Source: Cristatella mucedo (Eukaryota; Bryozoa; Phylactolaemata; Cristatellidae). Taken from it: a DNA stretch of 64,000 nucleotides. The position numbers were made by a program, and so were the translations under genes. Positions 53,164 through 64,000 of the stretch are shown here, piece after piece. The number at the start of each line of letters is the position of its first letter. Positions within the stretch are counted from its first letter, which is position 1. The stretch lies in contig WPIO01000228.1 in assembly GCA_009760855.2 (NCBI GenBank), forward strand, positions 1 to 64,000, written 5' to 3'. The notes under the pieces were generated by a model. That model was not told the DNA's origin and ran no database searches. It saw only the letters and a list, made by a program, of their open reading frames with translations.

Positions 53164-54440
53164 GTCTCTCTTAGACGATATACAAACTTGTAGCATCATT
53201 ATCATTATTATATTAAAGAAGATCTTGATGTGTTGCCCTGTTAGTAAATAAGTCGCCCAAGCGCCTACAGCTATTGAACTGCACTCCTGTGTTAGAAAGC
53301 CCACGATGACTAGACACATCGCGCTCATCCCGATAAGCTGGAACAGTACGACATCCATGTGCGTGTTTAGGAACAGACAATTGAGGCTCGAGACCGTAAA
53401 AGAGCTCAACACCAACATTAGAAACATCTGGCAAAGCGGCGTGAGCCTTTGAGGTATTCAATATGCAGATATCAATGCAGATATCAATGAGTGCTACACC
53501 AGCTTAGCTTGCTGCAAGTCAATTAAAGGATTTGAAAGATGCATTCAAATAGTTTCATTGAAAACCAAACTGTAGGCATGCTAGCTTTTGTTCAAGGCTT
53601 TTATTGGTCACCGGCGTGTTGCCCAGTCTAAAAGAATGCACCAATTTATACACATTTGCGGCAACATCGCTGGCCACATCTGATCCCCAGGTTCATTAGC
53701 ATTAACATCTTTAGAAAGGCGCCCCTCGCTATTTACATTGCTTAGCGTATAGCGACACAAGGTATTTGAGCACAGGCCCCCATAGTCGTTCTTTCGTAAG
53801 TGCGAGCTAGCGCTCGGAACTTGAGTCGCCTACGAATAAAAAAAGGCCATCGTTATAGCATAACGCAAATGCAGTGACGTCCAAGGAAACCATTCTGGCA
53901 TATATACTTACAGAGTACAGGTCGACATGTATTTCTATTTATATAAAACAGAGATGCGTGCGTATGTATATCCGTGCAGTACAATTATATAATACGTAAA
54001 CGCTAAGCACTGTTCTGCCTCTGCGATCTGGAATATGCAATTTGGCAGCGAAGGTTTCCTTCAGTGAGGTCAAGGGAGACAAACAGACAGACCAAGTAAG
54101 GTACCTGCATATGGCTGTTGCTATAAACATTAAATACATACAGTTGACTCTGCATATAAGATTATCGAATGTAGGAATACTCCGCTGCTTTAAAGAATAG
54201 CAGCTTCAAGTCCCAAATTTTTACTCTACATAGTCGCACTCCCTGTATAGGATCAGTCCGAATATAATAATGCCTATTTGCCGGCTCGAGCTTATTCTTG
54301 TAAGCGGAGTCGACTGTATATGTGCATTGATAATGCAACTACTTATAAAAAATGATCAGTTTACTACTCAACGAAGTGAATTTTGCATGAAATGAAATGC
54401 AACGTTCTGTAGGTAGGCGCGTTTATAATTAAAAGCCTCA
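53164..54440. other. No gene recognised
   Basis: Two overlapping minus frames near 53083-53461 have no recognisable motif. (TTA)n/(ATT)n pieces near 53190-53215. Otherwise AT-rich unique-looking spacer. Confidence 0.5.
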
Positions 54441-54442
54441 TT

Positions 54443-54570
54443 TATTTAGCGGGTAAACAGCCTTTACGGCCATAGCCACGTCTTGCAGTGGGCGATAAAT
54501 GATTGCTCGCCGGAGAACTCGAACCAATTACCTCGATCGTGAAGAGATGTCTGTATATAGGCAAATTACT
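54443..54570 (-). mobile_element. SINE family 1, degenerate (minus)
   Basis: AACAGCCTTTACGGCCATAG, TCTTGCAGTGGGCGAT and GAACTCGAACCAATTACCTC match the other minus copies with gaps. Confidence 0.65.
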
Positions 54571-55479
54571 GAATATACTTGGGCAATAAGTCGTGCTAGT
54601 TGCTATGTAAAAGCACACGAATGACATTTACACCCACAAAATTAATTCTAAAAAAATCGCACCATAAAATGCACCTGCCACTAATGTAAATCGCGTACGT
54701 CGGACTGGTACATGCTAACTTTCACAATCGGGTCGAGTATTCAATGAGACGCGAGTACACTCAAAAAACCTAGAGAAGACAAATTTCTAGAAAAAAATAC
54801 ACTACTCTATAAAAACAACTTCGAACGCTAGTTCGTGCTCGCGTGCTTGTATTATGCTCGAACACGCTCTAGATCCCGGTGCGATGCCAATTGTATAGGT
54901 CTTTAGGCAAGCAAGTAGTGACAATCTCTTTCTGGTAGGGCGCTAAATCTTTAACTTGAGCGGACATTTTAACAGAAGTAGCCAGAGACGCGCCGGTGAA
55001 AAGCAGCTTCTTTTCCCGTGTTTTTGGTGGTTTTGAAACGGGGGGCCACCAGCCGCGCTTTCCTACAAGTGCCTCAAAATAATATTTACTTGAAACAAAA
55101 GATGGCTCGAGTCAGAAGAGTTATCTGCACACTTTTCTTATCTTGACTATGCTATGACAAGGAAATAGCAGGCGTTACTGACTGGTAAAGTTCACACAGC
55201 GTTCCAAATAAACCTACAAGGAAGTAGTCATCGATGGGGGTCCAAGAACGTGAACCCTTGAAAGAAACTCAAAGACCCACTCGCCACATCTTACAGCTGC
55301 CCGCTGAAAGCCAGCTTCCAGAAAGGGTACTTTAGCTCCCCCCTCCCGAAATGTATGAGCACGAGCCAATACTGGACGGTCTGAAGCTACGCACACACGT
55401 ATACACACCGGCACGCAGTCGTCTTATGACCTGTTTCAAAACCAAAAGTGCTATCGGGATTTCGAGAGCTCCGCATGGA

Positions 55480-55745
55480 AGCTCTCTCAGATCTGTGTAC
55501 AATAGTAACTGTTTTTTCAGCTCCTATTAAAAGAAACGAAAGCGGCACCCATTGGAGAAACGACTTTAAGCTGGACCGCAGAGGCACGAGAGGTCCTTCC
55601 GAGCCGCTCTCTAAGCGCGAAGTATCCCGCCGCCCACGTAGGGAGAGGCTACTGGGGTGCTATACGAGGGGTCCGAGTCCCCTTCGGGAGCTCCCTGCTC
55701 CGCCTGCTCGGCCTGGTCCGCCGCCCTGGTTTGACCCAATGGTAA
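55480..55745. promoter_or_regulatory. CpG-rich patch between the two gene copies
   Basis: In an AT-rich neighbourhood this stretch is rich in C, G and CpG (GAGCCGCTC, AAGCGCGAAG, CCCGCCGCCC). A plus-strand frame (55448-55885) crosses it, and CCCAATG/GTAAGG at 55740 looks like a plus-strand donor. It could be a promoter or first exon of an unrecognised gene, or the distal start of copy B. I do not recognise the protein. Confidence 0.35.
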
Positions 55746-56078
55746 GGAATCACCATACGCATATGCAAGGTCGTGTGCACGTAAATCTAATCTCGACTTG
55801 CATGACGTATATCAAGCTCGTAGAAATACAATGCAAGCATGCGCATAAAACACAGAAAATGCCTTTCCAATCAAGGCAAGTATGACATGTTTACAATTTT
55901 AATAAGTGGCCGTATTATCAAGTCATGCATTCAGCACAGCAATGGTAGCAAAGTGCGTTTGCTAGCTTAGAAAAAGATTAGCTAATCAGGTCAATGTCAT
56001 TCCATAAAACCAAGTTAGCGATGCCCTGTGAACCTAGCACGAGCCAAATAGCGGTAGACGTTTTCGGTCGGGCATTAA

Positions 56079-59000
56079 TTAATGCTTACCGATCAGGTGG
56101 TCAACACAGCTCATCCGAATCCTCTCTGGAGTGGCAGGTGAATCGAAAGGAAATGTACCTTTGAGGCCCACATCGGCACGAGCAGCCTTCACGGCATCTC
56201 TGATTGCGAAGAAGACGGAGGCCGCAAGAAAGAGCGGAGGCTCTCCGATGCCCTGTGAGCAGTGAGGCAACAAACAATCAGATGCCGTTATCTGATCGCA
56301 AACGGACAACTGCGTGCAGGTGAAGTACATCAATTTACTAAATATACGAAATCTAACAAGCGTCTTATAGAAGTTCTACCGTTGGATGGCTTTGGCTGTG
56401 TGGCTCGATGCAAGCCAGGGCTAAGTTACTCTTAACTTTAGGACCCAGATCGTGGCTTCAAGCCTGCAGCGAAAGCTGCACTGCCAATTGCAAATGGGGT
56501 TGATGGCCGCAGGGGCTCTTTTGCCGCTATAAAGCGTAATTGAGGCGGCTGAATAGGCCCAGCAGAATTTTCTACTCTTCGAGGGTACTTTAATTATACT
56601 ATTATTAGCGTTCTGCAGAACTTTGGTATCCGTGCCTCGAATTGAAGTCTCAAACCAGCCGAAGCCCGCCTAGAGGTATTCATGCATGTTTTCTATTGAA
56701 AAACGGTCGCTACCCCGAGGTGTCAAAGCCACCTCTTACCCCAGCGGTCGGATCCGTTGTACAGAAGAGGCCCATGCCCACTGGATGACGCACAATGGCC
56801 TTGAACAAGATTTAGAATCACAATGAAATGTAGACTTGTGGCAAACGAGTGAACTCATCTGCCTTTTTCAATGCGTACCGAAAGCCGCTTAGGCTGTGAG
56901 TTCGCTATACAAAACTCTCCTGCGTAACACCCACATGGTCTTTATGACTTTGTGGAGTTACAGACAGAGATACATTACATTAAATTTTCTGTCGCTGCCA
57001 ATGCTAAGAATTTATTAGAATTTTTGAATACACCGCTGATATCATCCATGTGAGCTATGCTTCCGTTTAGCATTCTTACTTACCTTAGAACCATACACGG
57101 TGGTGGGCTGTGGAACGTTCTTCAGTAGAGAGACGTTAAATTGCAAGGGCATATTGCCCAAGGTCGGAACCTTGTAAGAATCGGGTCCTCTTGCCAGTGG
57201 ATAACCTACAGCACATATTACATTACGCAAAATGAACACACAGCTATGCAGCCAGGCCTAGCATAACCTTGCTAATAGAAATAAGAGAAAAAGTAAGAAT
57301 TTGTAGTCTAAAACCGTTTCATTCCCAGGGCACAACCAGCGAGAAGTCAAAAAGAGCCAAAAGTGGCCAAGCTTGCAAAGCATATGCTTGATATTGTACC
57401 TGCTGCTGTAAATTTTACTTCTTCGAGACACATCAGTCCATAACCCTGCATGAATGCTCCTTCGATCTGCCCAACGTCGATGGCTGGGTTAAGGCTTCTT
57501 CCTGCATCCATAACTATATCTGTTCGCAAAACCTACAAACATTAGTAGTATCATAACCCTGAGAACTCATGCAATGATCCTGTCAGATAATAATTAAAAG
57601 TTCTACAACGTTACCATTGCAATCATAGCACAACAACGTTAGTAATCAGATCACGTGATTCAATTTTCTACCGACTAGAGTCTTTGTTTGAAAAATGTTA
57701 GTTTTGAACGTAATTCTCGGGGGGGGGGGGGTGTTTCGGTTATTGGCCCCTTTGTGCTTCTCGTTCAAGTCAACTAATGAATGCCGTTGAGCATATTATC
57801 ACTACGAAAAGTAGTTCGACACTTTTTTTTATCAGCATTGCTGCTCGTATTCCATCTCGCATTCCGATGGGTTTAAAATGATATGATTTGTACCTCTGTA
57901 CCCTGGATTTTGGAAGTCTTGCATTCTTATCTTGATGATAGTGTGGTTCTCTTTTTATGTCTATTACTACGATAACCCTTAGTGGCGTATAGCACTTTGT
58001 ATCCAGCTGATGATTCAGCAACATAATTATTTTAATTTTCAGGAAGAACTTTTTGAAATTGCAACACTGCTGCACTACTTCTAGTTATTGTTTAATGCTT
58101 ATTACGCTCACTTTTTTCTCTCCGTTTAGGCAGACTTTTCGTTGAAAGTCCGGGCTACTAGGTCACCCCGAGCTCATGCAATGAGTCCTAAGAATGTATT
58201 CAAGCCCACATATCATCGACATAAGCCCAGTGATGCTATCTCTCTGTGATAGACCCGCAGACCAAATATCATAAGCTGCTACAGAGGACAACTACTTATC
58301 TTACACACGAAAGAACTGAGCTAGGTGAAATGGTTACAGCCAATGCACAGCTGATTAATGCAGCATGCACAGTAAAACAGCAAAAGCAAACACCAGAGCT
58401 ACGGAATGTATTGGGGATGTATTTACTTTACTAATATTATTAAGGTTGAGGCATAGGTCTGATTGTCTTTGGTTTTCCGTTAACATGGCTTAGGGTTATC
58501 TAATTGGAGCTACTAATTGATCCTATTACCACTACACTCCTACTTGATCCTACTTGGACTATGCAAAGACCCTCTAGCATCAATTTGTCTGCAACAGCAT
58601 GCTGATGGTGAACCTTGCCACAATGTGGTTAATCAGTGTAAGAACTAACTGACCAGTCATATAGGAATCACTGTAATGACCTGCCATTGTATGAACTTGG
58701 TTAACTTTGACTTAGGCATGCTAGAAGAAGGCAGAAGTGCCATACATGGACGTCGCATGACATTTTTATGCACCCAAGTTTGCTGAATATCATTGCTCGC
58801 AACCTGCATGCTGCAGTACCCTAAAGTAAGAGTAGCAACAGGATTGTCGGAGAGGCATGGTGTGGAAGTCATCTGTTGGCTTGTCTGAATTTCTATTTTA
58901 ATTTGATGAAACCGGTTGTAAGAATTTTCTTGGACATCATAATTGCAATATCCTGACTGACTTGGTTCAAAAGTAGTCATATAGAAGATTGAACAGTGAT

Positions 59001-62000
59001 TCAGATGTGGCAAATGAATAACTTAAGCATACGCAATTAAACTACTCACCGTGTGGTCTCCTGTCAAGCAGTCGATTTCGACTTCCGAGCATGCTGCACC
59101 GTATGTACAATAAATGTACCGATTGATGTTATTGATGGCCTCATATCTACAGGCAAAGTTTGATGATTCATTCTGCCAAATCGAATTCAGACTTATGATG
59201 GTGTGCAATATACGAGCAGTGGCTCATAGAAAACACGGATAAGACATGCAGAGCTGTAAGAAATCTCCACTGGGTAATGGCCACACGCAATAGATTAGTC
59301 TGGTCAGACCTCTTTTTAAGACATCAAATGGATTTGTAGCTATGACACTATAAACAAATCAGCACGTACATCCACAGACCTATATAGGCCCTTTTTAAAT
59401 TGAGCCTCATTTTCTAGTTATTTGTTGCTTCAAATAATCGTTTAGATAATCGTTTTTCGCATAATAAGCCCAAACATGCTTTCAACCATTTAGGGGATGT
59501 CGAGAAATGCTTCAGCCAACTGATCGTGTTTGAGTCGTCCCTGTCTGCCTGGATCTGTGTGTGGGTCGTTGAAGAGCTACTATCTTTTGTCGCCGATCAC
59601 AGCAGATGTAGTAGCTTCAGATCGGCTCCCGTTCGGTTGCAATTCAAACCTACACACGAACTCAGAAATAATACCGGGATTCGAGCAGAGCTAGTAAGAG
59701 CAAATTTCAAGTCAAGGCTTTATTTAAGCCTGAGGCTCCCAAGAGTGCTGTATGGTAACCTCGATAACTCATTCACTGGTCCAAGGAAACCAGAGGCTGC
59801 AGGATCGCAGGAGAAATTTTTATTCATTCAATTCACTAGCAGGACTCCGACCATTCTTGTAAAAAAAATGTTGCAAATTAGGTCTACGGTTGCACTACAG
59901 CACAGCCAGTTGGAAGCACAAAGTCCCAAAGTTCAGCCACATACTTGGGGTGTCCTATTAGTAGGAGTTCGGTTGTATCGTCGTCGTTCAGCTTAAGGAA
60001 AATTGGTGGAACCCGGGATCAAGTGTGTGCAAGGCAGGCATTCCGCTTATCAGTCGTTGCAGCTGATTCAGATGGTTTAAATGACGGCAATGCTGGCTGC
60101 CGTCGGCAAAGTAGTGATACCCAATGCCACGGGCCTCTACCACTTTTGCTCCTTATAAAAGGAAAACAGCAAATGACCGAGAACAGATCATTAGGATACA
60201 CCGTAGGGGCCTAGTCTCGCAGGTGAGACTTGACCGTCAGATGATGGACTAGAGACGAACGGACATGTACGACTCAAACCACGCCAGAGCCTCATCAGCC
60301 AGAATGATGATGATTGTTCTCAATCGTTGAAGTAGAAAGCTTCGTTCGCGTGTGACGAATGCCGATAGATCGAGCAGGATCAGGGCAATGTATTTAGATG
60401 GTATCAAATCTATCAATATCTATCTATCAACAATATGGTGCTGACAGACACTCTTGCTGGTTAGTGAGCATTAAAGTCGAATTTAATTTGCATATTTAAT
60501 GCACTATTATATATCCCTTATTATATCACCAGTTTATACTGCCGTACGACCGACCGACTAGCTGACGGTTCTTTGCTCTCCTTCGTTCTTCGCAGAAACA
60601 TTCAAGGGAGCCTGTGGACATGGTCAGTACCCGTGGGCATGCCATCGTAAACTGCACAAAGGCTCTAGAATATGCTGATACAATCGTATTACAGCAACGC
60701 GTCCTGATGGAATCGTACATGTCGGTGCAAAGCCTAATAGCGCAGAGAAGAGGGGTAGGACGAGGACTAGAACGAGGAGCAGAAAAGGAGGATTAGGAGA
60801 ATGAGGACGATGAAGAGATCGAGGAGTAGGACGACAAGAAGGAGCTCGAACACTCACTTGGAGAATCCAGTGGCAGAAAGGCTGACCTGAGCGGCATAAG
60901 CCGCTTGTACCCAGTCCTTCCACTCTCCGCAAGGCTTGGCAGCGATGAAAGGCTGCAGTCGTCGCTGCAGCTCCTCGCAGGCGGCCTGCAACCAGAGCCT
61001 ACTGCTTGACAGAGGGGGCGTTAAGGGCCGGCGAGCATCACGCCAGAGAAGCAGCAGCGGCAGCAATAGCGGCAGCAATAGCAGCAGCGGCCGGCTTCAG
61101 AGCTCATCCCCCCTGCTACTATACCAGCAATTAAACCTGCGCCCTGAGAGCAGCTCGAATGCTCGTCTGATTGTATGCAGCAGGCTCTCAATGCCAGCTC
61201 AAAAGAAGCTGCTGCAGTGTGGCATCCGAGGCACAGAGCAAGCGAGCGAGAGGCCAGCAACAGCAGCTGGGGAGCAGCAGGGGCCGGTGCGCGTGCCTGG
61301 TCACGTGCTCTGGTCAGGCGCTCACTCGGCTCACTCACCTTGACTGCCAGGCCATTCAAGTCGGTCGTCAGGCTCGCCCCAGACGACGTGGTGTTGGGAA
61401 CAGTGGCCGTGGATGTCTCACAGATATAGATACGGCTCTCGTCAATATTCAGAACCCTGGTGGCAATCTGACAATAGACAAACGTCGAGTAGTAAGTGAC
61501 CAGGCAGCGTGCCGGCACCAGGGCCGTATGGCCTGAAGCTACTGATTAGGTCTCGATATATGGCCGATTCTGCCCCAGGACATTTCGGCTCGAAACTCTC
61601 TCGGCGTTTCAACTACGGATAGTTAGGTCTGATGCCTGGATGTTTTGGACTAGGCTCGGATGTTTCAGACTCGATGTTGGACTACTAGGCCACTAGAATG
61701 GGAGATTCAGAAGCAAAGGTGTCCACTGATGGGAGTTTTCGTAGGAGCTTGGAGCATTCTCTGCTTTTCCGTATGCCTTAGACATTGAAAGCTGCAATCA
61801 CATGCACTAAGAAGCACACCCAACAGTGTCCTAACCTAATAAATTTTACAATCACCTATGCTCACAGCCACCACCACACACACTCCCAACCATAACCGTA
61901 AGTGCACGTCGTCCGAGTCGACTGTGCCTCTGCAAGTCGAGCGTGAGTCACTGCATGCAATGTTACAGCTTGACTCCGACTGAGCAAAAGATCGGCTTAA

Positions 62001-63995
62001 AGTTGAACAGTGCGAGGCCATTTCGGAAAACAGCAGCAAGATCTGAGCCATCTTTAAACCATTGAAGCGATTGCCGACCGGTGCTCAAAAAAATGGTGCG
62101 TAAACCTGAATCATCTTGGTGTGAAGTCCCTGGCCCATCTCAACACCGCCGTGGCTGAGGAGTACCGAGCCGTCGGCATAGGCCTGCACCAGTGCGCCTG
62201 CCTGGTGCAGGAACTGCGGCCCGTACGTGATCGGATATCTCGTAGGCACTACGGCAATACCTCTCTTCTTCCAACGGTTGCATCTGAATGTGACAAAAAA
62301 GAAACCGGGATGGTGCTTCTTGCACTCGGTTGTAGTGAGACTTGCTGGCACGCTGGCTTGACGGTGAGGCTTACCTGTTGAATTCGCTCACAGCTGCCAA
62401 CCTGTGCGAGAGGTCGCTCTGCTGCAGGCATCCGAGCCAGCACTCGGACAAACGACAGTACGTGATTTCCTGCTTGTATGCCGTGAGGTCGCCATCCTTT
62501 AAGAAGTTTCTCTCTCTCACCTCAAACGAGAAAATATGTCACTAGCCACTCAGTCCTCTATTAGTTTATCACTCGGATGAGAAAATAGCGCTAGGATAGC
62601 AGAGCAAGGAGGGAGAGGGCAATGTTAGTGGCTGAAGCACTGCTGCTGGTATTTATCGGGGAGGAAGCATTCCCACGGGCAGGGGGCATGCTGGGAGCCT
62701 GCTGCCTTGCATCTGCTTAAGGTCAGCTGTTCAAGGTCACCTTACCTCTATCTGAGGAAGAGCAAGTGTGTCGGCCAGCTCAGTCACGATGTGCTCCATA
62801 ATAAGCATAGCCTGAGGACCTCCCATTCCTCGCATGGCAGTGTTGCTCGGTATGTTTGTCTTGCATAGTTTCCCGACGATTTTTATGTTGGGTATGTTGT
62901 AGCAGTTCTCTAACCGCAAGAGGATACAGTTGAGAACCTGGAAACGTGCCAGTATTACGGCTACAGAGAACTTGGGCAATATACCAGTCGCTCAGCATGA
63001 TCCCAACATAGTAAGTTTCTTGCAAATGACCTTTATCACACCCCATGCGCTTAACATCATACATTTATAATAAATGACGGTGCAGCCAGTATCCAAAATC
63101 TTGGAATGATTGTTACTATTAAGGAAACATAATAAAAACTGCACCGTAATCTATACCTATTTATACAGGTGCAATGCTTATATAAGCAGTTATATATGTT
63201 TATTCCCGAGGCAGTAATACACTTTGATGAACAATTTATTCCTCAGTCTTTGGACAGCCACAGGACCAGCTATAATTAATGTGCAAAAGCACTTGCTCAC
63301 CCAAAACGTGAGCCATGCGTAAGAAGTGAAAGTACAAAGCCAGGTTATTATTTACATATTTCTGCTTGCCTAGCACTCGCATCGGCGACGTGACAGTGCA
63401 ATTGGTGATATTTTGCATGGAATGGCAGCATCGATCTGACAAAAGGCCGACGTGAGGTGCAATATTGCAAATACAGTGGCAGCACTTGAAGTTCTGCTGC
63501 ACGTTGATGCCAGTTCGAATTTAACCGAGTTTAATAGAAGATCCTTTGCCCATTCACGGTGTCATTTCTTGCGACATAACCATGCATTTTATCACTCCAA
63601 GCTTAAAATAAGTGTGGCACACACAATGGATCACGAATCGTTCACACCCACCTGATCTCGGCTTCCCCCACCCCTCCCGATCTAGATAGGCTTCGTGCCC
63701 CTTCCGCAAACCGCCGCCCCCTGAGGTAACAAACACTGGAAAGACAAGTGCAAATAGGGTAAACCAGTCTGCATTAAGCAAGCAAGGCTGCATCAAGAAA
63801 CGGGCACACGTCAGCTGCTTCACCAAATCAAACCAAGCTTGTGGCAAAGGAGTGCGCAGCAACACGAGTCTGAGCTGATGCAATATCAGGCGTCAGTTTA
63901 TGCCTTACAGTTGCGGACGAGTCAAGTGTTCTGCCAGCGTTTCCAAAGAGTTCGAGAGCGAGGGCTGTCAGCCGTCCATCCCGCGTCGCTCCGGC
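56079..63995 (-). CDS. XDH/AOX-family molybdo-flavoenzyme, copy A (last ten exons visible)
   Basis: The upstream partner of the tandem pair, cut by the right window edge. The visible exons (1375 nt, about 458 codons) encode the second half of the molybdopterin domain, from GRLTAL to the Glu1261-equivalent GEPPLF motif and the conserved [13 protein letters not shown] near the C-terminus. All ten exons are open with matching phases. Exon lengths of the first six (87, 192, 146, 178, 129, 128) equal those of copy B. The Arg880 position is Cys, Phe914 is Met and Phe1009 is Tyr. After ...DHLIG the frame either reads through to TAA at 56079-56081 or splices at GTAAGC to a last exon I could not find. 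It looks functional over what is visible. Confidence 0.92.
56090..56252 (-). CDS. Copy A exon: GEPPLFLA with catalytic Glu
   Basis: Encodes [20 protein letters not shown]; the Glu of GEP aligns with XDH Glu1261, the general base. Then [24 protein letters not shown] to ATCG/GTAAGC, or read-through of three more codons to TAA. Confidence 0.92.
56868..56985 (+). mobile_element. Second non-LTR family, short 3' fragment
   Basis: ATGCGTACCGAAAGCCGCTT to CTTTGTGGAGTTACAGACAG then ATACATTACATT; an intron insertion in copy A. Confidence 0.75.
57084..57205 (-). CDS. Copy A exon: RGPDSYKVP
   Basis: Encodes [16 protein letters not shown] and FNVSLLKN, then VYGSK. RGPD is closer to aldehyde oxidase than to XDH RGPS. 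It is 122 nt, CTGTAG to AAG/GTAAGT. Confidence 0.93.
57400..57532 (-). CDS. Copy A exon: RTDIVMDAG and [13 protein letters not shown]
   Basis: Encodes [20 protein letters not shown] and [11 protein letters not shown]. It is 133 nt, TTGTAG to GCAG/GTACAA, phase 1. Confidence 0.94.
57719..57731. repeat. Poly-G run
   Basis: About 12 consecutive G in a copy A intron, about 190 nt before the acceptor of the exon at 57400-57532 in transcript direction (poly-C there). Confidence 0.85.
59050..59146 (-). CDS. Copy A exon: [15 protein letters not shown]
   Basis: Encodes [16 protein letters not shown] and [16 protein letters not shown], the latter nearly invariant in the family. The stretch before it is about six residues shorter than in mammalian XDH and lacks the usual TPNLGYSF-like motif. 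CTGTAG to ACG/GTGAGT. Confidence 0.92.
59526..60330 (+). other. 156-codon plus-strand frame and following tail, possible retroelement remnant
   Basis: An open frame at 59526-59996 has no motif I recognise. Downstream (60200-60330) GTGAGACTTGACCGTCAGAT and CAGCCAGAATGATGATGATT resemble the tail of some non-LTR elements. It lies in a copy A intron. Chance is possible. Confidence 0.25.
60858..60985 (-). CDS. Copy A exon: [11 protein letters not shown]
   Basis: Encodes [18 protein letters not shown] and [20 protein letters not shown]. It is 128 nt, TTGCAG to CAA/GTGAGT, phase 2. Confidence 0.92.
61339..61467 (-). CDS. Copy A exon: [15 protein letters not shown]
   Basis: Encodes [20 protein letters not shown] and [12 protein letters not shown]; 43 codons, GTCAG to AAG/GTGAGT. 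Confidence 0.93.
62106..62283 (-). CDS. Copy A exon: W-KKRG and [12 protein letters not shown]
   Basis: Encodes [30 protein letters not shown] and [16 protein letters not shown]. The Phe1009 position reads Tyr (PITYG). It is 178 nt, ATTCAG to CAG/GTTTAC. Confidence 0.94.
62375..62520 (-). CDS. Copy A exon: [10 protein letters not shown] segment
   Basis: Encodes [19 protein letters not shown] and SECWLGC, then AVSEFNR. It is 146 nt, TTTGAG to ACAG/GTAAGC, phase 2. Confidence 0.92.
62746..62937 (-). CDS. Copy A exon: RGMGGPQ segment; Arg880 to Cys, Phe914 to Met
   Basis: Encodes [17 protein letters not shown] and [18 protein letters not shown]. Copy B keeps Phe in RGFGG; copy A has Met. TTCCAG to GAG/GTAAGG, 64 codons. 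Confidence 0.94.
63909..63995 (-). CDS. Copy A exon: GRLTAL segment
   Basis: Twenty-nine codons: [20 protein letters not shown]. Acceptor TGCAG sits 5 bases from the window end; donor ACT/GTAAGG. Confidence 0.9.
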
Positions 63996-64000
63996 CTGCA

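Noticed and set aside
55640..55745. Terminal exon of copy A on the minus strand
   Set aside because: No acceptor AG in the right place and no P-W-type ending in any frame; the visible splice signal here is on the plus strand.

Overview
The window is nuclear DNA of an animal, most likely a marine invertebrate. The evidence is GT-AG introns of 0.1-7 kb, tRNA-derived SINEs, CR1/L2-type non-LTR retrotransposons with (ATT)n tails, many microsatellites, and a family otherwise known from animal xanthine dehydrogenase/aldehyde oxidase genes. I cannot name the phylum. No bacterial, plasmid, phage or CRISPR feature is present.

The only protein-coding genes I can support are two head-to-tail copies of a molybdo-flavoenzyme of the xanthine dehydrogenase/aldehyde oxidase (XDH/AOX) family, both on the minus strand. 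Copy A (right, 56079-63995) shows its last ten coding exons; its 5' part lies beyond base 64000. Copy B (left, 3372-44169) shows 25 exons in order, from the first 2Fe-2S cluster through the second 2Fe-2S cluster, the FAD domain and most of the molybdopterin domain. Its first exon (about 35 residues) was not found, and its last exons (about 215 residues) should lie left of base 1. The six exons visible in both copies have identical lengths and phases, so this is a tandem gene duplication. Both copies have Cys where mammalian XDH has the substrate-pocket Arg880. Copy B carries a 5-bp duplication that shifts the frame in one exon.

Layout from left to right. 1-3371: repeat remnants. 3372-44169: copy B with introns loaded with LINE, SINE and foldback elements; the biggest guests are LINEs at 18961-21262 (minus) and 38213-41195 (plus). 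44170-56078: intergenic spacer with SINE and LINE debris (44.5-48.0 kb), an inverted pair of 165-180-bp tandem repeat arrays (48.8-50.1 kb), a nearly 3-kb LINE (50.1-53.2 kb) and a CpG-rich patch (55.5-55.75 kb). 56079-64000: copy A.

The LINE copies are all broken. Two SINE families are visible. One ends in (TTTA)n. The other ends in the same hairpin as the LINE 3' end, which suggests it borrows the LINE machinery. Exon boundaries were read by eye from splice consensus, reading phase and family conservation.
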